The notes beneath the pieces are model-generated. The model saw only the letters and a program-made list of their open reading frames with translations, ran no database searches and was not told the DNA's origin. A program made the position numbers and the translations under genes. From contig NZ_BCRO01000019.1 in NCBI RefSeq assembly GCF_001552635.1, forward strand, positions 124,001 to 188,000: a stretch of 64,000 nucleotides of DNA, read 5' to 3'. The first letter of the stretch is position 1. Each line of letters opens with the position of its first letter. The DNA comes from Actinomadura hibisca NBRC 15177. Lineage in GTDB: Bacteria > Actinomycetota > Actinomycetes > Streptosporangiales > Streptosporangiaceae. Positions 10,856-19,879 of this stretch are shown here, piece after piece.

Positions 10856-12301
10856 TCACGAATTCACGCACTCGGGGTAGGGGATGTAGTCGCGCCTACC
10901 GTTCCGCGGCGCTCCAAGGTACTCGGCCTTGGTCGTGGAGTTCTTGGAGCTCTCGGACCGGATCTCGGCGCCCAGGATGAGGCCGAGCTTGGCCTCCGCG
11001 CCGACCTCCCAGCCGTCGGTGCTGTTCTCGTACTCCTGCTTGAGCACCGTGCCCTCGTCGAACATGAGCCGGTCCATGACGCTGGCGTTCGGTCCCGGGT
11101 CGGTCCGGATCACGTTGTCGTCACCGCCCATGTACCTCAGCAGGTTCAGCGGCATCTGGAACGGGTTGTTCTTCAGGTAGTTCGTGACGGCGCCGCGGTT
11201 GGCGTCGTTGACCGGGACCACCGTGGTCACCGTCTCGACGGTCCGGTCGCCGCCCGAGCCTCCGCCCCCGCCGATCCTGTCGTCGTAGTTGCCGCCGAGC
11301 CTGGCGCTGGCCTTGGTGCCCTTCTCGAAGGTGGTCTGGTAGACGACGGCGGTCAGCTTGCCGTTCTCGTCGTAGACGAGCCGCTGCCCGCCGGTCCACT
11401 TCAGGTCGCCCTCCCCGCCGGCGCCCAGGACCTGGCCCCCGCCGCCGATGGTGCCCGACAGGCCCATGAAGTAGGAGGTCGTCGGGTGCGCGGGGTCGGA
11501 GCGGTTGTGGGTGACGGCGATCTCCGCGGCGCGCTCGCCGTTGATCTTCACGCCGGTGTTGAGGTCGAAGTTCCAGTCGTCGGAGCCGTCGCCCTTGGGG
11601 CCGATCTGCGGCAGGTGCAGCCCGAGCATGCCCTCGACCGCGACCGCGTGGGAGATCGTGGTGTTGGTGATCTCGGGGTCCTTCAGGTCCGGCCGGCCGG
11701 TCCAGTCGTCGACCTTGTCGGCGGCCCAGCGGGAGAGCGGGTTGCCGCCGGCGATGATGGTCTTGGCCGAGTCCCGGTAGGAGATCTCCTTGACGTCGTC
11801 CTCGAACTTCTTGGCCTCGTCGGCGTCCTTGAAGATGTAGGTGTCGCCGGCGCCGACCTTGATGTTCGCGCCCACGGTGATGTCGGCGCCGAGTTTGAGG
11901 TTCTTGCCGAGGCTGACCTTGCCGCCGGCGCCGGTCTCCAGGCCGAGTTCGGTGCCGTTGGGGACGACGGTGAGGCGGACCGAGCCGTCGGCCATTTCCT
12001 GGCGCAGGAACGAGTACTCTTCACCGATCTTCACGATCGCGACCTTGATGGTCGCGCCGTAGGTCTGTTCCGCCGAGGCCCGTTGGCAGACCTTTGGTTT
12101 ATAGGATTCGTGCGGTCTGGCCTCGGGATTGGAACCACAGTTCGTCCCGCCGAACAGTTTGCACAGCTCGTACTTCACGTGGTCGCCGAACGGCGTCAGC
12201 GCCGCCAGGAGCGTTCCGACGACTGCTGCGACCACCACGAGGAGGGCCGCATAACTGATGGCGCTCGCTCCGCGATCGGCCATGGGATGCCGGTCCCGCA
12301 C
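10856..12301 (-). CDS. Large beta-rich secreted protein with a Flp-pilin-like leader
   Basis: 481 residues from GTG 12301. GGAGGG sits 7 bp upstream, whereas the in-frame ATG at 12343 lies inside the predicted -10 box. The leader ADRG^ASAISYAALL plus a hydrophobic stretch (residues 8-35) closely matches the Flp pilin encoded at 22839, except that Glu+5 is Ser. The remainder (about 440 residues) is Gly-rich and probably beta-structured, with alternating strands such as KVSLGKNLKLGADITVGANI, and has four Cys near the ends. No enzyme motif is seen. Two small envelope genes follow in the operon. It may be processed by the prepilin peptidase at 43218 and displayed or exported. Its function is unknown. 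Confidence 0.75.
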   Translation of the reverse strand: MRDRHPMADRGASAISYAALLVVVAAVVGTLLAALTPFGDHVKYELCKLFGGTNCGSNPEARPHESYKPKVCQRASAEQTYGATIKVAIVKIGEEYSFLRQEMADGSVRLTVVPNGTELGLETGAGGKVSLGKNLKLGADITVGANIKVGAGDTYIFKDADEAKKFEDDVKEISYRDSAKTIIAGGNPLSRWAADKVDDWTGRPDLKDPEITNTTISHAVAVEGMLGLHLPQIGPKGDGSDDWNFDLNTGVKINGERAAEIAVTHNRSDPAHPTTSYFMGLSGTIGGGGQVLGAGGEGDLKWTGGQRLVYDENGKLTAVVYQTTFEKGTKASARLGGNYDDRIGGGGGSGGDRTVETVTTVVPVNDANRGAVTNYLKNNPFQMPLNLLRYMGGDDNVIRTDPGPNASVMDRLMFDEGTVLKQEYENSTDGWEVGAEAKLGLILGAEIRSESSKNSTTKAEYLGAPRNGRRDYIPYPECVNS

Positions 12302-12338
12302 TGTTCCGCCCTCCCACTCCGCCCAAGAAACGGACTCG

Positions 12339-12391
12339 ACCATAAGGCGGCGGGTCGACGCGGGCTAAGGGCCCGGAGACCTAGTTCGGGG
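12339..12391 (-). promoter_or_regulatory. Shared regulon promoter upstream of the beta-rich pilin-leader gene
   Basis: Upstream box at 12368-12391 reads (minus strand) CCCCGAAC, then TAGG-TCTCC-GGGCCCT. A -10-like TATGGT lies at 12339-12344, 23 nt downstream. The same box precedes flp and other pilus-linked genes. The implied transcript starts near 12332, giving a leader of about 30 nt to GTG 12301. Confidence 0.6.
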
Positions 12392-13025
12392 CCCTAGTGA
12401 TCCGGACGTGCTCTGGGACCTCGGCCGGGTGGGGCCCGGAACATGTGGTGATCACCAGGGGACTTGTGGAGTGGGTCCCGGTCACGGGCTCGGGCCCAGT
12501 CGAGGCATGTCCGAGGGGTCGGCGCGGTCCGGGACGCGCCGAGCCGCCGTGAGGCTGTCGTCTCCTCGCAGGAGCGCCGTCTCGTCTCCGCCATGCCGGG
12601 CCGGCCCTCGGCCGTGCCCGCCGCCGGCCGTGGTCCGCGCGGGGCGGACAGTCCGAGAGGCGCAGGGGACAGGTCCGTAACCTGTTTTTAACCCTTACGC
12701 ATCGCACTGGCGGCGTTACGCGAAGTGATCATGATTTTGGCCACAACTGGTCTCGGGCTTGCGCTGGCGGGATACTTCCGCAGGTCAATCCACTGTTCGG
12801 CGGGCGGGTGCGCGGGACGGCCTTTTTCCCGTCGCTCTCCATTCGAACAGTTGACGTTTAAATCACACTTCGCCCGGAAGAACATCCTGCTTGAGCGGGG
12901 ACACGTGGGACGGCTATTGTCAATCCGCTCGGATCGAGGTTACTGACAACAAAGCACGCCTCTGGTCAAGAAGAAGGAGCGGTGGGGGTAATCTCGTTGA
13001 TGGTCACGAGGGACGCGGGGACCGG
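12392..13025. other. Intergenic region between divergent pilin-leader gene and tad operon
   Basis: About 630 bp with no supported gene. It contains an AT-richer stretch (12690-12960), unusual for this genome, with several -35-like hexamers (TTGACG 12851, TTGAGC 12891, TTGTCA 12918). The short open frames here lack codon bias. It probably holds the tad operon promoter. Confidence 0.6.
12918..12946 (+). promoter_or_regulatory. Candidate promoter of the tad operon
   Basis: TTGTCA (12918-12923), 17 nt, TACTGA (12941-12946). An alternative is TTGAGC (12891), 18 nt, TATTGT (12915). The shared GGnCCC box found at flp is absent here. Weak prediction. Confidence 0.3.
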
Positions 13026-14840
13026 GTGAGCGCGGTCATCCTGCTGGGCGACTTCCCGGCCACGGGCGTGATGAAGCAGATCGTGGCGCGGCGCGTCGAT
13101 CCGCCGGCCGACGCGCAGGCCGCCCCGATGTTCATCGACGCCGTGGCCGCCGCACTGCGCGAGCGCGGCGCGGTCCTCGTGCTCTACCCGTCCTGGCGCG
13201 CCAAGCAGGCGGAACGCCTGGTCACGCTCGCCCGCGGGGCGCTGCTGAGCGACCGCATCGCGGGGGTGCCGCTCCGCCTCCCGCCGATGGCGCTGAGCCT
13301 GGTGGCCGACCAGCTGGCCTTCGTCGCGATGTACGTCAGGCCCGGCATGCTGGCGAGCCTGCCGCAACGCCTGGCCGAGAACACGGTGGCGGGCGCCTGG
13401 GTGCGCAGCGTCGCCCACTTCGAGCACGTGCACATCAAGCTCGGCCAGCACGTCTCCTCCTACCTGCCGGGCGGCGGGTTCTCGGTGGTCATGTCGCCCG
13501 ACACCGACGTCCGGCGGATCACCTCGTCCGATCCGGTGCAGGCCTTCCCCCAGCTCCCGCCGGGCCCGATGATGGTGCTGACCGCCCAGCAGGACGGCGA
13601 CGTCGACTGGTTCCACCGCAGCCTCAGCCCGGCGCTGAACGCGTCGTCGATGCTCGCGGTCGAGGCGCAGCCGCTCAGCGCGGGCTACTGGGGCTCCAAG
13701 AAGTACCTGGAGTTCGTGGCCTTCAGCGCCCATCCGCAGGCGTTGCAGGGCGTGCTGCGGAGCGTGGCCTACCAGCCGTGCCGGTGGTGCGGCGAGGCGA
13801 TCGCCGCACCGCGCTGCCCGCTCTGCCTCATGGTGCAGCCGACCTCGCCCGCCGAGGCGGGCCCGCCGCCGCCAGCGCAGACCGGAGTGCAGCCCGGCAT
13901 GCCGACGGGCGCACAGCCGGTCCTGAAGACCGGCGCGCAGCCGCAGGTCGCGCTGTCCGTTCCGCACCCTGCTCCGGTGCCCGACAACACACGGCCTGCG
14001 GCGGCGCCTTCCGGGCCGCAGCCCCAGGTGACGCAGGCGGGGCCGGCGAACACGCAGCCCGGGGCGGCCCAGCCCGTTCCCCAGCCGTACGCGGCGCCCA
14101 CGGGCCCCGGACCTACCGGCGCGCAGCCCGTGGTGCCTCCCTCCGGGCCGCAGCCCCAGCAGGTCGTGCGGCCTGCCCCGCAGACAGGCGCCCAACCGAC
14201 GGTGGTGCAGCCAGTTCCGCACCGGACAGGCGCGCAGCCGCAGGTAGTGCAGCCAGGTCCGAACCAGACCGGCGCACAACCGCAGGTGGCACAGCCAGGC
14301 CCGAACCAGACGGGTGCGCAACCGCCAGTAGCGCAGCCCGGCCCGAGCCAGACCGAGGCCCAGCCGACGGTCGCGCAGCCCTTCCCGCAGCCAGGTCCGG
14401 GCCAGACGGGCGCGCAGCCCATGGCGGCTTCCTCCGGACCGCACCCGCAGGTCGTACAGCCCGCTCGGCCGACAACTCCCGTGCACACCGGCGCGCAGCC
14501 GACGGTTCCCCAGGCGAACGGCCGTCCCGGCGCTCCCGGCAACCGCCCGCCCCAGCCTCCCGCTCCGCTCCCTCCGCAAGGACCTGTCGCCGGACCGATG
14601 CCTCCCCCGGCGGCGCCCCGGCAGCGGGCGTCGCGATCGGACGCCGACGCCGAGACCCCCGCCCACACCGGCGGGGAGCCGCACGGCGGCGACTCGACGC
14701 CGTCCGACGCCGGCCTCGAACGCACCAGGGTGGACGCGCCCGCCGGACAGCCCCCCTCCCGGCCGCCCTCCGCCGACGAGGACGACGACTCCGACGACTT
14801 CCGCCACCAGACCGTCATCTTCGGCTCGCCCGGCGAGTGA
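13026..14840 (+). CDS. Zinc-ribbon protein with TGAQP repeats, first gene of the tad operon
   Basis: 604 residues from GTG 13026. Residues 1-255 are a globular domain starting SAVILLGDFPATG, with no recognised family. A CRWC...CPLC zinc ribbon follows at about residues 256-272. The next 300 residues are Pro/Gln-rich with repeated TGAQPxVxQPGPNQ units. The acidic C-terminus ends HQTVIFGSPGE. No signal peptide is visible, so it is probably cytoplasmic. It lies 45 bp before cpaB in the same direction. The plan (ribbon plus long QP linker) parallels the FHA protein at 1748, without FHA. A Tad assembly accessory role is inferred from position. Confidence 0.72.
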   Translation: MSAVILLGDFPATGVMKQIVARRVDPPADAQAAPMFIDAVAAALRERGAVLVLYPSWRAKQAERLVTLARGALLSDRIAGVPLRLPPMALSLVADQLAFVAMYVRPGMLASLPQRLAENTVAGAWVRSVAHFEHVHIKLGQHVSSYLPGGGFSVVMSPDTDVRRITSSDPVQAFPQLPPGPMMVLTAQQDGDVDWFHRSLSPALNASSMLAVEAQPLSAGYWGSKKYLEFVAFSAHPQALQGVLRSVAYQPCRWCGEAIAAPRCPLCLMVQPTSPAEAGPPPPAQTGVQPGMPTGAQPVLKTGAQPQVALSVPHPAPVPDNTRPAAAPSGPQPQVTQAGPANTQPGAAQPVPQPYAAPTGPGPTGAQPVVPPSGPQPQQVVRPAPQTGAQPTVVQPVPHRTGAQPQVVQPGPNQTGAQPQVAQPGPNQTGAQPPVAQPGPSQTEAQPTVAQPFPQPGPGQTGAQPMAASSGPHPQVVQPARPTTPVHTGAQPTVPQANGRPGAPGNRPPQPPAPLPPQGPVAGPMPPPAAPRQRASRSDADAETPAHTGGEPHGGDSTPSDAGLERTRVDAPAGQPPSRPPSADEDDDSDDFRHQTVIFGSPGE

Positions 14841-14885
14841 CGACGCCCCGCCTCCCCCCGCCCCCCTGCTGAGAAACGGAGTCCC

Positions 14886-15593
14886 ATGAACCCACGTCAA
14901 CGACGCGGCGTCCTGCTGATGATCCTGGCTGCGCTTGGTGCCGTGGTGGTGTTCTCCAGCGTCCTCGGCTACGTCGGTTCGGTGCGCGCCGAGGTGGGGG
15001 TGAAGACCGAGGTGTTGCGGCTGAAGCAGTCGGTCCCGGCGTTCACCAGGGTCACCGAGGACAACCTGGAGCGGATCTGGGTGCCCAAGAAGTGGTCGCC
15101 CACCACGATGATCGTCGATGTGAACCAGCTGGAGGGCAAGGTCGCCGCCTCCGACCTGCCGGGCGGCGCCTACCTCCAGGTCGGGATGCTGGCCCCGGGG
15201 CCGAGCCTCCAGCCGGGCCAGCGCGAGATCGCCATCCTGATCGACGCCGAGACCGGCGTCGCGGGCCGGGTGCGCAAGGGGATGAGCGTCGACATCTACG
15301 CGACCTACCAGAAGCAGCAGGGGCAGGCCCAGCAGTCCTGCGCGGCCCGGATCGTCAAGTCCGCGCTGGTCACGCAGATCGGCCAGGTCACCAACATCCG
15401 CGAGGAGAAGAACAGCACGGTCACCAGCGAGGCCCTGCCGATCACCTTCGCGCTGAGCGCGGTCGACAGCCTCCGGCTCACCCGCGAGGAGAGCTTCGCC
15501 AACAAGATCCGGCTGGCCCTGATCGGCGGGTCGGGCCAGACCCCCGACGGCGTCAAGCTGCCGCCGTTCTGCGACACCCAGCCGGCGAGGTGA
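14886..15593 (+). CDS. cpaB: Flp pilus assembly protein CpaB (RcpC), SAF domain
   Basis: 235 residues: one N-terminal membrane helix (10-32), an SAF domain (about 45-100: VPAFTRVTEDNLERIWVP and the LPGGAYLQVGML turn) and a C-terminal RcpC-type beta domain (REIAILIDAETGVAGRVRKG and onward). GGAG precedes the ATG. In diderms CpaB links the secretin to the wall; here no secretin gene is present, as expected for a monoderm, so it probably acts at the membrane-wall interface. It is followed 3 bp later by the TadZ gene. Confidence 0.9.
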   Translation: MNPRQRRGVLLMILAALGAVVVFSSVLGYVGSVRAEVGVKTEVLRLKQSVPAFTRVTEDNLERIWVPKKWSPTTMIVDVNQLEGKVAASDLPGGAYLQVGMLAPGPSLQPGQREIAILIDAETGVAGRVRKGMSVDIYATYQKQQGQAQQSCAARIVKSALVTQIGQVTNIREEKNSTVTSEALPITFALSAVDSLRLTREESFANKIRLALIGGSGQTPDGVKLPPFCDTQPAR

Positions 15594-15596
15594 CGT

Positions 15597-17174
15597 ATGG
15601 CCCTCCAGGTACTGCTCGGGACCGACGACCGGCAGGTGGCGTCCGCGCTCACCGGCCAGTTCCGCGAGCTGACCGACTTCGAGGTCCTGGCGGTCGAGAC
15701 GACCTCCAACCATCTGGCCGGGACCGTGCAGACCGTGCCGTCGCTCGACGTGGTGATGGTGCACGAGAGCCTGGGCCCGCTGCCCGCGCTGGACCTGGTC
15801 CGCGACCTGGTCACCCGGCACCCGCAGCTCGCGGTCGTCCTGATCGTCGACGAGGCCAGCACCGAGACCTTCTCCCAGGCGATGGCGGCCGGGGCCCGCG
15901 GCGTGATCTCCAGCAACCCGACCCTGTCGGAGCTGCAGAACCGCGTGACGCAGGCGGGCGAGTGGTCCCGGACCATGCGCCAGCACTTCAGCACGGCCGA
16001 GCCCGCGGCCGCGCTGGGCAAGCAGGGCACGCTGGTGACCCTGTGCGGGGCCAAGGGCGGCGTCGGCACCACCACGCTGGCGATCCACCTGGCGATCGCG
16101 GTCGCCAGCGCGGGCCGGTCGGTGTGCCTGGTCGACATGGACCTCCAGAACGGCGACATCCCCGGCTACCTGGACATCCAGCACCGGCACAGCATCGCCG
16201 ACCTGGCCGCCGCGGGCGACCTGGACCCCAGCGTCGTCGCCGAGGCGCTGTTCGTGCACGCCTCCGGGCCGCACCTGCTGCTGGCCCCGGGGCAGGGCGA
16301 GGACGCCGAGGAGATCTCCGCGCGGGCGGTCCGGCAGATCCTCACCGTGGTGCGCTCCCGGTACGACGTGGTGATCGTGGACGGCGGCACCTACGTCGCC
16401 GACGCCAACGCGATGGCGGTGGAGCTGGCCGACCACGTCGTGCTGGTCGCCACGCCCGACGTGCCCGCCCTGCGCTCGTCGCGGCGGCTGGCGCTGATGT
16501 TCGCCCGGCTGACGATCCGCAAGGAGGAGGACACCTCCGTCCTGCTCACCAAGGCCGACCGCAAGAACGAGATCCAGCCCGAGCTGGCCAAGAAGATGAT
16601 CGGCGCCTCGAAGCTGCACGAGGCCGCCATCCCGGCGGTGTTCCGGGCACTGGAGGAGGCCGCCAACACCGGCGCTCCGGCGACGGTCCGCAACGGCGAC
16701 TTCCGCAAGGCGGTCGGCAGGTTCGCCGCCGAGCTCGGCCTGGTCGGGGAGGAGGGCGCGGCGGCCAAGGGGCGCGGCGCCCGGGGCCGCAAGGACAAGG
16801 GCGGGGTCGCGCTCGACTTCGGCGGCGTGTTCCCGCTCATCGCGCTGGTCGCGATGCTCTGCATCCAGGTGATCCTGGTCGGCCTGACCTCCATGTACTC
16901 CTCCCACGCCGCCAACGAGGCCGCCCGCGCGGTGGCGGTGCTCGGCTACGACAAGGGCGACACCGAGGACGCGCGGGCCAACCGGGAGGAGGTGCGGCGG
17001 CGCGCCGTCCGGCGGATCGCCGGCGACTGGAAGGACAAGGACCACCTCCGCATCGACGTGACGCCCGAGGGTTACGCCGTGGTCACCATCGACACCCCGA
17101 TCCTGCTCCCGGGGCTGCACAGCACCTGGGGCATCACGACCAAGGCGAAGGTCGTCCGCGAGGGCGGTCACTGA
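15597..17174 (+). CDS. TadZ/CpaE ATPase fused to a TadE-like pseudopilin domain
   Basis: 525 residues. Residues 1-125 form a receiver-like pseudo-domain (LQVLLGTDDRQVASAL). Residues 140-400 form a MinD/ParA-type ATPase with a deviant Walker A (CGAKGGVGTTT) and LVDMDLQNGD. A basic linker (GRGARGRKDKG) is followed by a TadE-like unit: GGVALDFGGVFPLIAL, a membrane helix, then SHAANEAARAVAV. TadZ normally positions Tad machines from the cytoplasm, whereas TadE is a prepilin-like minor subunit, so the join is unusual. The frame is continuous and no frameshift is visible. The stop overlaps the next gene (TGATG), itself a second TadE. Confidence 0.87.
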   Translation: MALQVLLGTDDRQVASALTGQFRELTDFEVLAVETTSNHLAGTVQTVPSLDVVMVHESLGPLPALDLVRDLVTRHPQLAVVLIVDEASTETFSQAMAAGARGVISSNPTLSELQNRVTQAGEWSRTMRQHFSTAEPAAALGKQGTLVTLCGAKGGVGTTTLAIHLAIAVASAGRSVCLVDMDLQNGDIPGYLDIQHRHSIADLAAAGDLDPSVVAEALFVHASGPHLLLAPGQGEDAEEISARAVRQILTVVRSRYDVVIVDGGTYVADANAMAVELADHVVLVATPDVPALRSSRRLALMFARLTIRKEEDTSVLLTKADRKNEIQPELAKKMIGASKLHEAAIPAVFRALEEAANTGAPATVRNGDFRKAVGRFAAELGLVGEEGAAAKGRGARGRKDKGGVALDFGGVFPLIALVAMLCIQVILVGLTSMYSSHAANEAARAVAVLGYDKGDTEDARANREEVRRRAVRRIAGDWKDKDHLRIDVTPEGYAVVTIDTPILLPGLHSTWGITTKAKVVREGGH

Positions 17175-17569
17175 TGAGGAGCCGGGTCATGGACGAACTG
17201 GCGGCGCGGTTGCGCGACGACCGCGGAGCCCCCTCCCTGGAGTTCGGCGGGATCCTCCCCATCGCGCTGTTCTGCATCTTCCTCGTCTACCAGGCCTACA
17301 TCTCCTCGACCACGGTCGAGCGGGTGGAGAACATCGCCCGCACCGGGGCGCGGGAGGCCAGCAAGCTGTACAGCCCCGGCCAGTGCCGCGAGTACGCCCT
17401 CGGGGCCAAGCCCTACTGGATCAACGACTACCAGGTCGAGGGCGGGCACACCCGGCTGGCCGACGGCGACGCGGTCTACTGCGAGGTCGACGCCAAGCTG
17501 CCGATCATCTGGAAGGGCATCCCCCTCGACTACACGGTGACCCGCAAGGTCACCCTGCCGCTGGGGTGA
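17174..17569 (+). CDS. tadE: TadE-like minor pseudopilin
   Basis: 131 residues starting at ATG 17174, overlapping the preceding stop (an ATG at 17189 is also possible). DDRGAPSLEFGGILPIAL followed by a hydrophobic helix and a TTVERVENIARTGAREASK amphipathic segment is the TadE signature. The C-terminal domain has two Cys and is extracytoplasmic. TadE-type proteins are minor components or initiators of Flp pili and are cut by the prepilin peptidase. It sits between TadZ and TadA. Confidence 0.85.
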   Translation: MRSRVMDELAARLRDDRGAPSLEFGGILPIALFCIFLVYQAYISSTTVERVENIARTGAREASKLYSPGQCREYALGAKPYWINDYQVEGGHTRLADGDAVYCEVDAKLPIIWKGIPLDYTVTRKVTLPLG

Positions 17570-17573
17570 GGGC

Positions 17574-18908
17574 ATGGCACTGAAGGACCGTCTCGAAGAG
17601 GACCGGTCGGCCAACGACCGCGTCAGCAACAACAGCATCGCCCACTGGCGGCAGCGGCTGCTGGAGGAGGTGAACCTCGACGAGCTGGCCCGGCTGGACA
17701 TGACCCAGCGGCGGGCCCGGCTGGAGAAGGTCACCGGCCTGCTGGTGACGCGGGAGGGGCCGGTGCTGGCCCCGGCCGAGCGCACCAACCTCATCCGCCG
17801 CGTGGTGGACGAGGCGCTGGGCCTCGGCGTGCTGGAGCCGCTGCTGGCCGACCCCAACGTCACCGAGATCATGGTGAACGGGCCGGACACGGTGTTCGTG
17901 GAGCGCGCCGGCCGGGTGTTCCGGCTGGACGGCGGCTTCGCCAGCGAGGACCAGCTCTACCAGACCATCGACCGCATCGTCGCGCAGGTCAACCGGCGCG
18001 TGGACGAGTCGAGCCCGATGGTGGACGCCCGCCTGCCCACCGGCGAGCGCGTGAACGTCATCGTGCCGCCGCTGTCGCTGGTCGGCCCGATCCTCACCAT
18101 CCGGCGCTTCCCCCGCGCCTACACCATCGAGGAGCTGGTGGGGATGGGCGCGATGGACCCGGCCAGCGGCATGTTGCTGGCCTCGTTCGTCCGGGCCCGG
18201 CTCAACATGGTGATCGCCGGCGGCACCGGCACCGGCAAGACGACGATGCTGAACGCGCTGTCGGCGTTCGTGCCCGAGTCCGAGCGCATCATCACCATCG
18301 AGGACTCCGCCGAGCTGCGGCTCAAGCAGGAGCACGTGATCCCGCTGGAGTCCCGCCCGCCCAACATCGAGGGCAAGGGCGCGATCACGATCCGCGACCT
18401 GGTGCGCAACGCGCTGCGCATGCGCCCCGACCGCATCATCGTCGGCGAGGTCCGCGGCGGCGAGACCCTGGACATGCTCCAGGCGATGAACACCGGCCAC
18501 GACGGCTCGCTGGTGACCGTGCACGCCAACACCACCGAGGACACCATCAACCGGTTGCAGACGCTGGCCAGCATGAGCGACGTCAAGCTGCCGTTCGAGG
18601 CGATCCGCAACCAGATCAGCAGCGCGGTCGACGCGGTCGTGCAGCTCAGCCGCGGGCCGGACGGATCGCGCCGGATCACCGAGGTGGCCGTGGTCGACCG
18701 CGACCGCCGGGACGAGTTCGTGCTGCGCCCGGTGATGCGGTTCGACGCCGACCCGGTCGGCCCGGACCGGGTGGTGCAGGGCCGGTTCCGGCCGCTGCCG
18801 CTGCCGCGGGCCCTGGTGACCCGGCTGTTCCACGCGGGCGAGCACATCCCGCCGTCCTTCGTCGGGACCGACCAGGGCGGCCCGCCGCCGGGATGGGGAG
18901 CGCGATGA
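17574..18908 (+). CDS. tadA: Tad pilus motor ATPase TadA/CpaF
   Basis: 444 residues of the GSPE/VirB11 family. Walker A GGTGTGKTTM is near residues 216-225; the Asp box (IITIEDSAEL), Walker B region (RIIVGEVRGGE) and His box (TGHDGSLVTVHANT) are all intact. The N-terminal domain has the CpaF hallmark DPNVTEIMVNGPD. It powers pilin polymerisation and probably retraction at the inner face of the membrane. Spacing to tadE is 4 bp and to tadB 34 bp. Confidence 0.95.
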   Translation: MALKDRLEEDRSANDRVSNNSIAHWRQRLLEEVNLDELARLDMTQRRARLEKVTGLLVTREGPVLAPAERTNLIRRVVDEALGLGVLEPLLADPNVTEIMVNGPDTVFVERAGRVFRLDGGFASEDQLYQTIDRIVAQVNRRVDESSPMVDARLPTGERVNVIVPPLSLVGPILTIRRFPRAYTIEELVGMGAMDPASGMLLASFVRARLNMVIAGGTGTGKTTMLNALSAFVPESERIITIEDSAELRLKQEHVIPLESRPPNIEGKGAITIRDLVRNALRMRPDRIIVGEVRGGETLDMLQAMNTGHDGSLVTVHANTTEDTINRLQTLASMSDVKLPFEAIRNQISSAVDAVVQLSRGPDGSRRITEVAVVDRDRRDEFVLRPVMRFDADPVGPDRVVQGRFRPLPLPRALVTRLFHAGEHIPPSFVGTDQGGPPPGWGAR

Positions 18909-18942
18909 CCAGCAACGCCCACAGGAGTGGAGGCCGCACCCG

Positions 18943-19872
18943 ATGAACCTGCCGTTGCCGGTGACCCTGCTGATCCTGGCCGCGACGCTCGCCCTCGCGA
19001 CCTGGGGGATCGGCGACCTGGTGGCCGGATGGGGGCAGCGGCGCCGCCTGGTCGCCCGGTCCGCCCTGGGGTCCGACGCCCGGATGAACAGCCTGCTGGG
19101 CCGGCTGGACACCGTGCTGCGCCGCACCGCGCTGGGCAAGGCCCTGGCCCGGCGGCTGGCCGCGTCCGGGGTGCGGATGCGGGTGTCGACGCTGGTGGTG
19201 CTGATGGCGGCCGGCGCCGGGGCCGCGATCTTCCTGATCGGCAAGTGGATCGCCCCGCTGTTCGGGATCGTGGCGGCGGCCGGCGTGGTCACGCTGTTCC
19301 TCACCTTCCTGCGCCGGCGGGAGGAGCGGCGCCGCGACGACTTCATCGCCCAGCTGCCCGAGCTGGCCCGGGTGTTGTCCAACGCCACCAGCGCGGGGCT
19401 GGCCATGCGGACCGCCATCGAGATCGCCGCCGACGAGCTGGCCGACCCGGCGGGCGAGGAGCTCAAGCGCACCGCCGACGCCCTGCGGCTGGGCCAGCCG
19501 CTGGACGACGCGCTGCGCGACCTCAGCGAGCGGCTGCCCTCCCGGGAGCTCGGCGTCCTGGTCAGCACGCTGGTGGTGTCGGCCCGCGCCGGCGGGTCGC
19601 TGGTCACCGCGCTGCGCACCATCGCCGCCACGCTGGAGGAGCGCAAGGAGATCCGCCGCGAGGTCAAGACGATCATGGGCGAGTCGGTCGTCACCAACTA
19701 CGGCGTCATCGTGCTGAGCCTGGCCGGCGTGGCGCTGGTCAACGTGATCCAGCCGGGCGCGCTGCGCACCATGAGCGAGCGGCTGCCCGGTCAGATCGTG
19801 CTGGGCGTCGCCCTGACCCTGTTCGTCGGCAGCATGCTCATCGTGCGCCGGATCACCAAGATCGACGTGTGA
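18943..19872 (+). CDS. tadB: Tad platform protein TadB (type II secretion F family)
   Basis: 309 residues with N-terminal helices, a T2SF domain (about 130-255: ELARVLSNATSAGLAMRTAIEIAADEL through LVSTLVVSARAGGSL) and a C-terminal transmembrane pair. It forms the membrane platform with TadC. The ATG follows AGTGGAGG. The TadC start lies 7 bp after its stop. Confidence 0.92.
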   Translation: MNLPLPVTLLILAATLALATWGIGDLVAGWGQRRRLVARSALGSDARMNSLLGRLDTVLRRTALGKALARRLAASGVRMRVSTLVVLMAAGAGAAIFLIGKWIAPLFGIVAAAGVVTLFLTFLRRREERRRDDFIAQLPELARVLSNATSAGLAMRTAIEIAADELADPAGEELKRTADALRLGQPLDDALRDLSERLPSRELGVLVSTLVVSARAGGSLVTALRTIAATLEERKEIRREVKTIMGESVVTNYGVIVLSLAGVALVNVIQPGALRTMSERLPGQIVLGVALTLFVGSMLIVRRITKIDV

Positions 19873-19879
19873 GGCAGCG

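Noticed and set aside
10856..12343. ATG at 12343 as start of the beta-rich pilin-leader protein
   Set aside because: It overlaps the predicted -10 TATGGT and lacks a ribosome site; GTG 12301 has GGAGGG 7 bp upstream.
12381..12707. Small open frames in the gap before the tad operon
   Set aside because: No ribosome sites, no codon bias, overlapping frames on both strands with Arg/Pro-rich translations.
12966..17171. Minus-strand open frame of about 1400 codons across the tad operon
   Set aside because: Antisense to CpaB, TadZ and the zinc-ribbon gene; composition biased, no domain.
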